The translations under genes and the position numbers were made by a program. Positions 1-8,179 of a stretch of 64,000 nt of DNA are shown in pieces. Position 1 is the first letter of the stretch. Each line of letters starts with the position of its first letter. The notes beneath the pieces are model-generated. The model searched no databases, was not told the origin of the DNA, and worked only from the letters and a program-made list of their open reading frames with translations. Origin of the DNA: Achromobacter arsenitoxydans SY8 (GTDB taxonomy: Bacteria; Pseudomonadota; Gammaproteobacteria; Burkholderiales; Burkholderiaceae_B); contig NZ_AGUF01000007.1 in the NCBI RefSeq assembly GCF_000236785.1, forward strand, positions 48,639 through 112,638, given 5' to 3'.

Positions 1-175
1 CTTTGCGCCCTTGCTCATAGGCGTCCCAGGCAATGGCCTCCAGCCGTTCCAGCGCTTCGCTTTCGGCCTGGAAGGCGGGATCGTAAAAACGGCGCATGAA
101 GCGCAGCCGGAAGGCATCGCGCGCCAACTCGCCGGCATATTGTCCGGTGCGGACTTCGAGCGTGGATTTGGCCAT
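1..175 (-). CDS. Flavodoxin-family / FMN reductase-like protein, N-terminal part only
   Basis: The reading frame opens with ATG at 175 and runs off the left edge, so only about 58 residues are visible. They begin MAKSTLEVRTGQYAGEL and include RFMRRFYDPAF and AWDAYEQGRK. From memory, similar N-terminal extensions precede the flavin-binding domain of flavodoxin-like NAD(P)H oxidoreductases in Burkholderiales; the flavin-binding part is outside the window, so the call is tentative. The gene lies 54 nt downstream of the ketosynthase gene on the same strand and is probably the next gene of that operon. No strong Shine-Dalgarno is visible before the chosen start. Confidence 0.4.
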   Translation of the reverse strand, partial: MAKSTLEVRTGQYAGELARDAFRLRFMRRFYDPAFQAESEALERLEAIAWDAYEQGRK

Positions 176-229
176 GGTGATCTGCCTGCGGACACGGGCC
201 TGTGCCAGCAGCAAATCTCGTTCCTGCGG

Positions 230-1447
230 TTAATCCAGCCGGCGGACAGCGAGCGTCGCGTTGTTGCCGCCCATGCCAAAGGAGTTGCTGAGCGCCAGCC
301 TCAACCCCGGCAGCGCGCGCGCAGATCCCGGCACGCAGTCCAGATCGCAATGCGCGTCTCCGGGCTCGAAAAACAGCGTGGGCGGCACGACGCCTCGGGA
401 AACGGCCATGGCGGTCACCGCCGCTTCGATGGCTCCCGCCGCGCCGATCGCATGGCCGATCGCCCCCTTGATGCTGCTGACCGGCAGGTCGCTTGCCCTT
501 GGGCCGAACACCCGCCTGATCGCGGCGGTCTCGATGCGGTCGCCGACCAGGGTCCCCGTCGCGTGGGCGTTGATATACCCCACATCATCCAGCGCAAGAC
601 CACCGTCCGCCAGGCAGCGCGACATCGCCAACGCCTGCCCGTCCGGATCCGGACGCAGCGGGTGCGTGCCATCGTTGCTGACGCCGTAGCCGCAGATCTC
701 CGCGATGGGCGTGGCCCCACGGGCGGCGGCGTGTTCGGCCGATTCCAGCACCAGCATCGCCGCCCCTTCGGCCAGCGCGAATCCGGTGCGTCGAAGGCTG
801 AAGGGCCGGCAGCTTCCGTCATGCGCGTTGTCGGGATCCGCGCACAGCACGTGCAACTGGGCCCAGGCCGCCATGATGATCGGCGTCAGCATGGACTCGG
901 TTCCGCCGGCAATCGCCACGTCCAGATAGCCGTCTCGAATACGGCGGAAGGCCTCGCCGATGGCGACCGCCCCCGCCGAACAGGCGGTTGTGTAGGTCTG
1001 CGCTTCCGCCTGTGTCCTGAGCTGCTGCGCGATGTGCGCCGCCGGGGCATTCGGCATGGTTGCGGGCACGACCAGCACGGTGCGCCTGGGGACGACACCG
1101 TGATAGGCCTCGACCGCCTCGCACAACGTCGAGACCCCGCCTATGCCCGTTCCCACGAACACGCCGCAACGGACCTTCTGGGAGTCGTCAAGACCGGCCT
1201 GCGCCATTGCCTCGCCTGCCGCATGCTGCGCCATCAGCGTAACGCGATCCATCATACGCACCTGGGCCGGATGCAATCCGGCGCTGACGTCCTCCCGCAC
1301 GTAACCGACGCGACGATCAATGCCGCTGCCGTCCAGCCGATCCACGCCGCAGTTGCCCGCAAGCAGCGCGCTGAATGTCTGGCCGGCCGTGCCGCCGACG
1401 GGCGTCACCATGCCGATGGCGGTGATCACGACTTTCCTGCGTTCCAT
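230..1447 (-). CDS. Beta-ketoacyl-[acyl-carrier-protein] synthase, FabF-like
   Basis: A 405-aa thiolase-fold condensing enzyme, normal length for KAS I/II, expected to join an acyl group to malonyl-ACP in the cytoplasm. The catalytic set is complete: Cys156 in TTACSAGA, His295 in NAHATGT, Lys327 in SSIKGAIGH, His332, and the closing NSFGMGGNN glycine motif. It starts 15 nt after the stop of a dedicated acyl carrier protein gene and precedes a flavodoxin-like gene. That context suggests a specialised acyl or polyketide-type modification rather than housekeeping fatty acid synthesis, whose fabF normally sits with fabD/fabG/acpP. The product is unknown. Confidence 0.85.
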   Translation of the reverse strand: MERRKVVITAIGMVTPVGGTAGQTFSALLAGNCGVDRLDGSGIDRRVGYVREDVSAGLHPAQVRMMDRVTLMAQHAAGEAMAQAGLDDSQKVRCGVFVGTGIGGVSTLCEAVEAYHGVVPRRTVLVVPATMPNAPAAHIAQQLRTQAEAQTYTTACSAGAVAIGEAFRRIRDGYLDVAIAGGTESMLTPIIMAAWAQLHVLCADPDNAHDGSCRPFSLRRTGFALAEGAAMLVLESAEHAAARGATPIAEICGYGVSNDGTHPLRPDPDGQALAMSRCLADGGLALDDVGYINAHATGTLVGDRIETAAIRRVFGPRASDLPVSSIKGAIGHAIGAAGAIEAAVTAMAVSRGVVPPTLFFEPGDAHCDLDCVPGSARALPGLRLALSNSFGMGGNNATLAVRRLD

Positions 1448-1462
1448 GATGGTCCGTTCCCG

Positions 1463-1918
1463 CTAATCCTTCGGCGCCGCGCCCGGGTCTGCCGCTACCG
1501 TGGGCGCCGCTGCGCGGGCAGCCTTGCCGTCGGCCTGCGCGGCGCGGCGCTCAGCCGCAAGCGCCATCCGCGCCGCGACGCTGCCCTCTTCAGGCCCCAA
1601 CGCAAGGCGCCCGGCCACGATACGCATGTAGGCCATCAACTCGGATAGATCGCCGGGGAACGCACTGGTGATCTCCTGCGCGCCCGATGCATGATCCTTG
1701 GGCAGCATTTCGTCGGTCGGGATATGGAACTCGGTTTCGATTTCCAGCAGGATTTCCAGAATGGCCAGGGAATCGAACTGCGTAATCACTGCGTAAAACG
1801 GTTGGTCCTCGAGCAACGGGGCGGGCTCGCACCGGCACACGTTGGCAATGATGGCGGCGAGCCTTGCGCGCAAGACGGCGTCATCGGGCAGCATAGGAAT
1901 TTCAGGGGGAGTCGGCAT
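1463..1918 (-). CDS. Acyl carrier protein with Ala-rich C-terminal tail
   Basis: A 151-aa protein whose residues 12-95 look like an acyl carrier domain. The phosphopantetheine site is Ser50 in the motif FDSLAILEILLEIE. The family is usually 75-100 aa; here about 50 extra residues follow, rich in Ala, Arg and Glu and probably partly helical. The gene starts 16 nt after the fimbrial adhesin stop, with an AGAGG-type ribosome site next to that stop codon, and ends 15 nt before the ketosynthase gene, so it is read as part of both units. It likely carries the acyl chain used by the neighbouring ketosynthase. Confidence 0.8.
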   Translation of the reverse strand: MPTPPEIPMLPDDAVLRARLAAIIANVCRCEPAPLLEDQPFYAVITQFDSLAILEILLEIETEFHIPTDEMLPKDHASGAQEITSAFPGDLSELMAYMRIVAGRLALGPEEGSVAARMALAAERRAAQADGKAARAAAPTVAADPGAAPKD

Positions 1919-1934
1919 GTCCGGATACCTCTGT

Positions 1935-3104
1935 TCAACTATAGGTGAAAGTCAAAGTCGCCGTCGCACGCACAGGGCCCGCCGTGAGGGTGGTGTTCAC
2001 CTGCTGGTAGCTGGCGCCGACCTGATACGTCCAGTCAGTCGTGGGAAGCGCGCCGACCGCCGATCCCAGGTTGCGCTCCGCCAACCCCATGGTGGGTACA
2101 CGAAAAACACCCGACGTAACGTCATAGACCCACAGCTTGACTCCCACGCCTGTCGCGCGCGTGCCGGACGCGTCCACATTGGATAGTGTCGCGGGATAGC
2201 CGCTTATCGTGGTGCCGGAGATTGACATGGTGGGCGCGGCGCTTCCCTTGGCGGTACAGCGAACCTGCAACGTGGTGGACTTGAACCCGGCGTTGCCGCC
2301 TTTCACTGCAGCAATCGTGGCATCCGGCAACGTCAGGTTTAGTGCTGCTGTGTTCGTAACCGCACAGGTCGGACGCGTAATCGCGACGTTGCCAAGGACT
2401 CCTATCCGGTACAGGCCTGCGGGAAGCGTCACGCCCGCGCCCGTCACCGTGGTCGAGCCATAGACATTCACCGTGCTTAATGTGCCCGGGACGATCTCTT
2501 CTCCGGTGGCGACGAATTCAATCCGCGCCATGGCGCCCCGCGACCGGTCGGAGTCGAACGGAAACGCCAACACCCCGGAGGCATAAGGATTCGAGTACGT
2601 TACGGGCGCAAGCTGATTATCGTTAGCGTCGATGTAGTAGTAGTAGACGCGATAGCCTATCCCCTGAATATTGGTCTTGTAGATATCTGTGGACCCGGAC
2701 AACAGCGATCCGTTGCCCTGGAATTGCTCCATGACCCCGGGCGGACAGTTGTACAACGGCGAGACCTGCCCTTGTGCCCCGCCGTCCAAACTGTATAACG
2801 ACGTCTGTGCTGCAAACAGCACTTCGCCACGGCTTTTCGGCTCGGTCGGCGCCCACGAGGACCGCCCGATCGGCAGCCAATGCTGATTGCTCGTGAATGC
2901 GTCGTACCATGTTCCGCTGGGTCCGCGCCCGCCGTTGGTGTTGACTGAACACCTGACCGCCCGACCATCCAGCGGCCCCGCCGACACCTCCTGAACGGCG
3001 CCCATGACGCCCAACATTGCGCAGCACAGCGCGGCAATCGCGCGGCAGGATCTCCGTGGCCCCGCCCCTTGCGTCGCAGCCGGAATCATTGCATTCAGGC
3101 GCAT
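1935..3104 (-). CDS. Fimbrial tip adhesin (FimD-like)
   Basis: A 389-aa exported protein with a long N-terminal signal region ending near the VSAGP sequence. It is about twice the size of a pilin, as expected for a two-domain adhesin: an N-terminal receptor-binding part (YYYYIDANDNQ region) and a C-terminal pilin domain with paired cysteines and a closing aromatic strand (ATLTFTYS) that would receive donor-strand complementation. It is the last structural gene of the fimbrial operon and overlaps the usher gene by 10 nt. The receptor cannot be told from sequence. Confidence 0.75.
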   Translation of the reverse strand: MRLNAMIPAATQGAGPRRSCRAIAALCCAMLGVMGAVQEVSAGPLDGRAVRCSVNTNGGRGPSGTWYDAFTSNQHWLPIGRSSWAPTEPKSRGEVLFAAQTSLYSLDGGAQGQVSPLYNCPPGVMEQFQGNGSLLSGSTDIYKTNIQGIGYRVYYYYIDANDNQLAPVTYSNPYASGVLAFPFDSDRSRGAMARIEFVATGEEIVPGTLSTVNVYGSTTVTGAGVTLPAGLYRIGVLGNVAITRPTCAVTNTAALNLTLPDATIAAVKGGNAGFKSTTLQVRCTAKGSAAPTMSISGTTISGYPATLSNVDASGTRATGVGVKLWVYDVTSGVFRVPTMGLAERNLGSAVGALPTTDWTYQVGASYQQVNTTLTAGPVRATATLTFTYS

Positions 3105-5596
3105 ATCAGCTCCTTGCCCGCCTCATCAGCGCCAGTCTCCTGCGCGGAAGTGTCGATTTCAAATGAACAATGCTGCTCGCTGGCTCCGCCCCACTTCACG
3201 GTAAACCGGCTCACCCCCTGCAGGCCGGTCAGCCAGGCGCGGCCGACGGGACCAACAATGCCCCGCTGCTTCCCATCGGCCTCGTGGATGGCGGAACCGA
3301 ACGGGATGGTGGCGCCCGTAGGACTCTTGAGCACCACCAGAATCGTCCGGCCCAGTTCTGTCTCGAATTTCGCGACCACGATCGCGCCGCGCGTGGGAAC
3401 GACCGTCGCCACGTTCCGCCCGAGCATCGCTTCGATATTGTCGAAATCGGGGCGTAACGAAATCCGGTTTTCCCGGTAAGGCGTGGCTGAAGGCACCAGC
3501 GCCCTGCCCGCGCTATTCGTCCGGACGCCCGGATAGGCCTCCACGATCAGGTTGGCGGCGCCGGGGGCCTCCACGATGACGGCTGTTTCGCCGATGTTCT
3601 GCCCAAACAGCACTCCCTTGCTGTCGACCACCACCGCGCCGCTGAAATCGACGTTTGTGTTGGACGCCCCGGCGTTATAGCCGTGGCTCAGGTTCGCCTG
3701 GCCCACCGGTGACGCGTAGCCCACCGCGGCATAGCCCCGCCCGCCGCCCTGAGAGCCGCCGCCGACGCCTGCCTGCACCGCATAGGTCAGGGCATAGTCG
3801 TCCGTTAACGCGCCGCTCAAGTTGGCGTCGTGGGCGGTCCCCTGGCCCTGGATGCGGCTCATGGTGTAGCTTGCGTTGTGCCTGCCGCCCAATGGCAGGC
3901 TGAGCGTCAGCATGACTGTCGACTGACGCTTCTGCCACGGGCTGGTGTTGACGCCATAGTTCAGCGCATAACCCACTTGCCCAACCGCGCTGGAAAAGGA
4001 AAACTGCGCAAAGGATGCATTGCGCGGCGCGTTCCGATAAGTAATGCCGTAATAGTTGAACGACAATGAGCTCGCCTTGCCGATGCGCTGGGATAGCCAC
4101 AGCTGGTACTCGTGCATCCGCTCGTAGCCCCTGAAGCGGCCGATCTCGCTGCGCTCCCGCACCGCCTCATCCAGGCTCCGGTAGCCGTCGGAGTTGTACC
4201 GGTATCCAGCCAGCGTCAGGTCGGTTCCCATTTCGGGAAACGCCTTGGCGTACTGGATCCGCGCCGCGGCGCCCACCAGTTTCCCGCCATCCGCCGCTTG
4301 CGTGCGCGAGGACGTTACGTCGGCAGACACCGCACCCAGTTCCCTGAGATTCAGGGCCAGGCCCGCGGCGCCTGCATGATATCCCCCCTGCGCGCTCGTC
4401 AGCCCGCCATATGCAGTCATGCCCAGCGGCAGGCCATGCGCCAACGTCAGCTGCGCCATCAAGGGACGATCGTCAACATAGGCTTGGCGATGCTGGCCCA
4501 CAGCAAAGCTGTAGTTCCACGTTCCCTCGCGCAGCATCGTGGGCAATGCCGAAAACGGCTGGGAAAGGCGGGTAGTGCGGCCGCCCAGTTCTTCAATCGT
4601 CACTTCGAGATCGCCGGCGCCCGGCGTGGAGAACAAGTCGTCGATAACGAAAGGGCCCGCCGGCACGAAGGTCGTGTAGATCGCATAGCCGTTCTGCCGG
4701 ATGGTGACCTTGGCGTTGGAGGGCGCTACGCCCCGCACCACCGGCGCGTAACCGCGCTGGCTGTCCGGCAGCATCCCATCGTCGGATTGCAGGAGCACTC
4801 CGCGGAACCGCGAGGCATAGAAAATATTCCCGGGCGTCGAGCTATCGCCCACGCGCAGCCAGCCTCGCCACCGCGCAATGTCGCGCTCGGCGTACAAATC
4901 GCTCAGGTCCCATTCGGAACGCGCCGCGCTACCGTAGTAGCTGCCATTGGCCCTCAGACGCCACGCGCCAAGATTGAATCCATTCCGGAAGCTCGCGAAG
5001 GTGGAATTGCTGGCCCCGCCGCCCGCTTCACCAGAGAACCTGGCCGCGTTATGGGAAACGCGGTACGAGGACCAGAATGCAGTCGTGCCGTTGTCCCAGA
5101 GTTCGGGGGCAATGGCTCCACGGGCCTTGCGGTCCATAGCGGCCTGCGCAATGGACAAGTTCAGTACGTTCTTGTCCTGGTCATAGTGCGCTTCGGCCGT
5201 CGGCAGAGCCCGCAACACGGCGGCGCAGTTCGCCGGATCCAGATCCTGCAACGCGGGAAAGGCCTCGACCTTGACTCCCATTTCCTTCAACAGCGCCACG
5301 GTGAAACAAGGCTGCGCGTCTTCCTTGCCCTCTTGGGAGGTGAATTCGATTTCACGCACACCGAAGGTCTGGCGATTCAAGCTGATAAGTACCGACTTCC
5401 TGCCCGGAAGCACGCGATTCGAGAATGCGAACACAGACAGGTCAACACCGGTTGAACCTGCCTTCTGGTGCAAAAAGCTGCTGTCGAATGTGGCCGCTTC
5501 CTGGGTTGTCTCAGCCGCGATGCTGCAGCTGGCGCTTACGGCCAGGATCGCGACTGCCGATACATCAACGGCAGTACGGATCAGATTCTGTTTCAC
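3095..5596 (-). CDS. Fimbrial outer-membrane usher
   Basis: An 833-aa protein, the usual size for PapC/FimD-type ushers, which form the outer-membrane pore that recruits chaperone-subunit complexes and assembles the fimbria. It has a signal peptide, an N-terminal chaperone-binding domain, a long beta-barrel region with many alternating aromatic strands, a plug segment, and a cysteine-containing C-terminal domain. The motifs GMLPDSQRGYAPVVRG and APSNAKVTIRQNG are typical of the family. It overlaps the chaperone gene by 4 nt (ATGA) and the adhesin gene by 10 nt, so the three are translationally coupled. Confidence 0.93.
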   Translation of the reverse strand: MKQNLIRTAVDVSAVAILAVSASCSIAAETTQEAATFDSSFLHQKAGSTGVDLSVFAFSNRVLPGRKSVLISLNRQTFGVREIEFTSQEGKEDAQPCFTVALLKEMGVKVEAFPALQDLDPANCAAVLRALPTAEAHYDQDKNVLNLSIAQAAMDRKARGAIAPELWDNGTTAFWSSYRVSHNAARFSGEAGGGASNSTFASFRNGFNLGAWRLRANGSYYGSAARSEWDLSDLYAERDIARWRGWLRVGDSSTPGNIFYASRFRGVLLQSDDGMLPDSQRGYAPVVRGVAPSNAKVTIRQNGYAIYTTFVPAGPFVIDDLFSTPGAGDLEVTIEELGGRTTRLSQPFSALPTMLREGTWNYSFAVGQHRQAYVDDRPLMAQLTLAHGLPLGMTAYGGLTSAQGGYHAGAAGLALNLRELGAVSADVTSSRTQAADGGKLVGAAARIQYAKAFPEMGTDLTLAGYRYNSDGYRSLDEAVRERSEIGRFRGYERMHEYQLWLSQRIGKASSLSFNYYGITYRNAPRNASFAQFSFSSAVGQVGYALNYGVNTSPWQKRQSTVMLTLSLPLGGRHNASYTMSRIQGQGTAHDANLSGALTDDYALTYAVQAGVGGGSQGGGRGYAAVGYASPVGQANLSHGYNAGASNTNVDFSGAVVVDSKGVLFGQNIGETAVIVEAPGAANLIVEAYPGVRTNSAGRALVPSATPYRENRISLRPDFDNIEAMLGRNVATVVPTRGAIVVAKFETELGRTILVVLKSPTGATIPFGSAIHEADGKQRGIVGPVGRAWLTGLQGVSRFTVKWGGASEQHCSFEIDTSAQETGADEAGKELICA

Positions 5597-6333
5597 GGTT
5601 TGCGCCCGTCGGAAGCCTCTGCCTCAAACTGTGCGGAGGCCTCCGGCCAATCTTCCACCACACCGTAGTCGTTGACGACTTTCGCCCGCACGGCCAAGGT
5701 CCCATTCGGACATTTGGCAAGCGGCAGCCTGGTCGTGGCTAGCGGCTTAGCCACGACAGTGCGTCCAAACCCGCCGCCTTCGCCGGCCACCTCGATCGCC
5801 GAGAAATTGACGGTGAAGACCGACGCATTCCTGGCCGCGAGCTGACAACCCGAGCCGTCTTTCACCCACGACCATTGCATCAATGACGCGCCGCGCGGCG
5901 ATTCCCGGATGGCTTCCGGACGATAGAAGAGCTTGATGCGCGTGCGCGTGGCAAGCGTCAGGCTGTTTTCATTGGCGCCCGCCTTCTTTTGCGGAATCTC
6001 CAGCACGTTCAGCCAGTAATAGCTCTCTCGGTCGCCCGGAAGGTCCGCGCCGACGCGAGAGATGCTGAGGCTGCGCTCGGCGCCGCCATCGAAGCGGCTC
6101 AAGGGCGGGGTCACGAAGAACGGCGTTTCCATTTCCTCGGACTCGCCGTCGATCCATGCCTGGACGACAAAGGGATCACCGCCATGGTTTTTTGCGAAAA
6201 CAGATACGTTCTTGTCCTTCTCGTTGAAGATGACGCGAGTGCTGGACAGTTGCACGGCCGCCTCCGCGGAACCGGCCGCCAACGTCCCGAGCGCGGCGAT
6301 AACGGGGAGCAGATTTCTGAGGAATTTGTTCAT
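5593..6333 (-). CDS. Periplasmic fimbrial chaperone
   Basis: A 246-aa PapD-family chaperone that folds pilins in the periplasm and delivers them to the usher. It has a signal peptide ending near GSAEA, the two-domain immunoglobulin-like layout, the family signature YYWLNVLEIP, and the hinge-region motif RIKLFYRP. Its gene lies between the first-expressed pilins and the usher and overlaps the usher start by 4 nt. Confidence 0.92.
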   Translation of the reverse strand: MNKFLRNLLPVIAALGTLAAGSAEAAVQLSSTRVIFNEKDKNVSVFAKNHGGDPFVVQAWIDGESEEMETPFFVTPPLSRFDGGAERSLSISRVGADLPGDRESYYWLNVLEIPQKKAGANENSLTLATRTRIKLFYRPEAIRESPRGASLMQWSWVKDGSGCQLAARNASVFTVNFSAIEVAGEGGGFGRTVVAKPLATTRLPLAKCPNGTLAVRAKVVNDYGVVEDWPEASAQFEAEASDGRKP

Positions 6334-6431
6334 GAGTCTGTCTAGCGGCTCGCGTAAAGCGACCCCGCCAAAGTTTGCAGTGAAGAAGGCGTGCGCCCAG
6401 GCAAGCCGGCCAGAACGGGCGCAAACGGGAA

Positions 6432-6974
6432 TCAGGAGTACGTCAGCGTTATCGTCGCGGTGGCATTGGCCGTTCCGGATCGCATCGCCGGGGCGCCTAC
6501 AGGCTTGACATAAAGACTCGTGAACGTGAATGTGTTCTGCGTCGAGTTCACATTGAAGGGATATGACGCCCCGCCATCCATGCGCACGGTGATTCCCGAA
6601 CCATGCACACTGTCATTCGTGCGAACCTGTACGCCGAATCCCGTAGCGGTTCCCGCGCCCGCCGTCAACGCAAGAGAAGTGTTGCTTCCATACGCGAGGG
6701 TGCCATTGAACTTAAGGTTCGCCGACTGCAGCGTGGTGATGTCGCAAGCATTCAGGGTCACCGTGAACGGCTTCCAGTATTGCGAGGCCGGGGTGCTTGA
6801 AGCCGTGAACTCCGAAATCGGCACATCACCCATGGCGACCGCGTTCACCGATATGGAGCATGGCGTGGCGGTGATACGCCCCGTGATGTTCAAGGTTGCC
6901 GTCTGGCCGTGCGCAACACATGCCGCGGACAGAAGCACTGCCGCGACACTTGCATTTGCAATGTTGATATTCAT
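6432..6974 (-). CDS. Fimbrial subunit (second pilin)
   Basis: A 180-aa type-1-family pilin. The start chosen (ATG at 6974, MNINIANASVAA) gives a clean signal peptide ending at HGQT; an upstream in-frame start at 7028 would add 18 unlikely residues. The mature part has the ITATPCSISV opening with the first disulfide cysteine and the terminal beta strand ATATITLTYS. It lies between another pilin gene (7178-7708) and the chaperone gene, about 100 nt before the latter. It could be an alternative major pilin or an adaptor subunit. Confidence 0.88.
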   Translation of the reverse strand: MNINIANASVAAVLLSAACVAHGQTATLNITGRITATPCSISVNAVAMGDVPISEFTASSTPASQYWKPFTVTLNACDITTLQSANLKFNGTLAYGSNTSLALTAGAGTATGFGVQVRTNDSVHGSGITVRMDGGASYPFNVNSTQNTFTFTSLYVKPVGAPAMRSGTANATATITLTYS

Positions 6975-7130
6975 GTAGTCATCCAGCGCCCCTGCGTAGC
7001 TCGGCAGGCGCCATATAAGTGCAAACATTCCTGACAGAAAGCGCCAGGACAGCGACCGCCTCTTCGCGTTCAGCGGAAATCCCGCCAGGGCATTGAGCCG
7101 ATGTTTTTGTTATTGCGAATAGAGTTCAGT

Positions 7131-7160
7131 GCAGCGGGCCGGACGCTTCCGGCCCGCTGC
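7131..7160 (-). terminator. 13-bp stem-loop between the two pilin genes
   Basis: A perfect GC-rich inverted repeat, arms 7131-7143 and 7148-7160, with a 4-nt loop. It sits 17 nt after the stop of the first pilin gene and about 155 nt before the second. There is no U-run on the transcribed side, so it is more likely an mRNA-stabilising or attenuating hairpin that keeps the first pilin more abundant than the chaperone, usher and adhesin than a full terminator. Confidence 0.6.
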
Positions 7161-7177
7161 TCATCAACTAGCGCAGA

Positions 7178-7708
7178 TTACGAATAGGTAACTTCGAACA
7201 CCGCACGGGCATTGGCCGGACCAGCGGTGACCGTCGCCGCCGTGGATTCGTAGAACGCCTTGAAGTTGATGATGTTGGTGCCTTCCGCCAACGTGTAGCT
7301 GACGCCGGCGCCACCAACGACCACCTCATTGCCGCGCTCGTCGACCAGGCCCACGGCAACGCCTTGCGCGCCGCTTCCGTTTTCCAGGCCAAGCAGGCGG
7401 GTATTGACGACACTGCCAGCCCCGGCGCGGAAGGAGATCGCGGCGGTATGCATTATCTCGGTGTCGCAATTAAGCAGCGCGATGGAGAACGGGCTTTGCG
7501 GCCCCTTGTCGCCGACGGCCGCAAAGTAGTTGGTGGAAATGCTGCCCATGCTGACGACCATATCGGAGCCTTGCTGGCCGCCGCCGATCGAGCAAGGCGA
7601 CGTGGTGATCTCGCCTTGGAACGAAATGTTGCCCGTATCTGCGGATGCAATGCCGGCAACGGCCACCAGGGTAGAGGCGATCAGGGTGTTGAGAACGAGC
7701 TTTTTCAT
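7178..7708 (-). CDS. Major fimbrial subunit (first pilin of the operon)
   Basis: A 176-aa pilin of the type-1/FimA family. The start at 7708 gives MKKLVLNTLIASTL and a standard Sec signal peptide ending at IASADT. The mature protein has EITTSPCSIGG at the N-terminus, a second cysteine in LLNCDTE, and the closing strand ARAVFEVTYS, as needed for donor-strand exchange. It is first in the operon and is followed by a strong hairpin, as is common for the most highly expressed subunit. No homopolymeric C tract of the Bordetella fim type was seen upstream. Confidence 0.9.
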   Translation of the reverse strand: MKKLVLNTLIASTLVAVAGIASADTGNISFQGEITTSPCSIGGGQQGSDMVVSMGSISTNYFAAVGDKGPQSPFSIALLNCDTEIMHTAAISFRAGAGSVVNTRLLGLENGSGAQGVAVGLVDERGNEVVVGGAGVSYTLAEGTNIINFKAFYESTAATVTAGPANARAVFEVTYS

Positions 7709-7719
7709 GGCTTTTAAAC

Positions 7720-8166
7720 CTAATTGTGTTGAAAGGAAAAAACTGAAGTGGCGGATGAAGTTCCGTCGGATGCTTGCTTGCGGATTCGACAGGTGGATGC
7801 TCCGGCCTGGATACGCGCCACACGCGCAAGGCAGCCCAACAGCCGGTTTCCCGGCCAAAACACCCATCGGCGCACGATGCGTCCCAAAAGGTGCGGCTGC
7901 TTGCTGACGCCCAGTTCGTACTTCAGGTCGGCGACCATCCACCGAACGACCACAGCAAGCCTTTTTGCCAGCGGCGGATGCTTGCGCATCAACCGCAGAC
8001 AAGGGATAGCCCAGACGCGATAACCAAGATGACTCGTCGGGGAGAATTTCTTTGCGCAATGGGTCGCGTCGTACACCCAGTCTTGGACGGAAATGAGGTC
8101 GAGACGGCGCAGTTCGTTGCACACGATCTTCCGTTCGTAGTCGACCCATATGCCCAGCTTGCTCAT
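7720..8166 (-). CDS. Hypothetical protein with amphipathic, basic helices
   Basis: A 148-aa frame with strongly GC-biased third codon positions in its first two thirds, which supports real coding. It begins MSKLGIWVDYERKI and contains YRVWAIPCLRLMRKHPP, WMVADLKYELGV and RRWVFWPGNRLLG, that is basic, Trp-rich segments that may lie at a membrane. No family is recognised. The last 25 residues look less protein-like, and the stop is only 11 nt before the first pilin start, so the true C-terminus may be altered. A longer start at 8196 would overlap the permease gene. It may be co-transcribed with either neighbour. Confidence 0.5.
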   Translation of the reverse strand: MSKLGIWVDYERKIVCNELRRLDLISVQDWVYDATHCAKKFSPTSHLGYRVWAIPCLRLMRKHPPLAKRLAVVVRWMVADLKYELGVSKQPHLLGRIVRRWVFWPGNRLLGCLARVARIQAGASTCRIRKQASDGTSSATSVFSFQHN

Positions 8167-8179
8167 GCGATTCACCTTG

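Noticed and set aside
4112-5455. Long plus-strand open frame opposite the usher gene
   Set aside because: Antisense shadow of a well-supported usher; composition is that of a complementary GC-rich frame and no motifs are present.
7709-7900. Phase-variable C tract in the fimbrial promoter
   Set aside because: Bordetella fim promoters have one, but no long C or G run is present in this upstream region.
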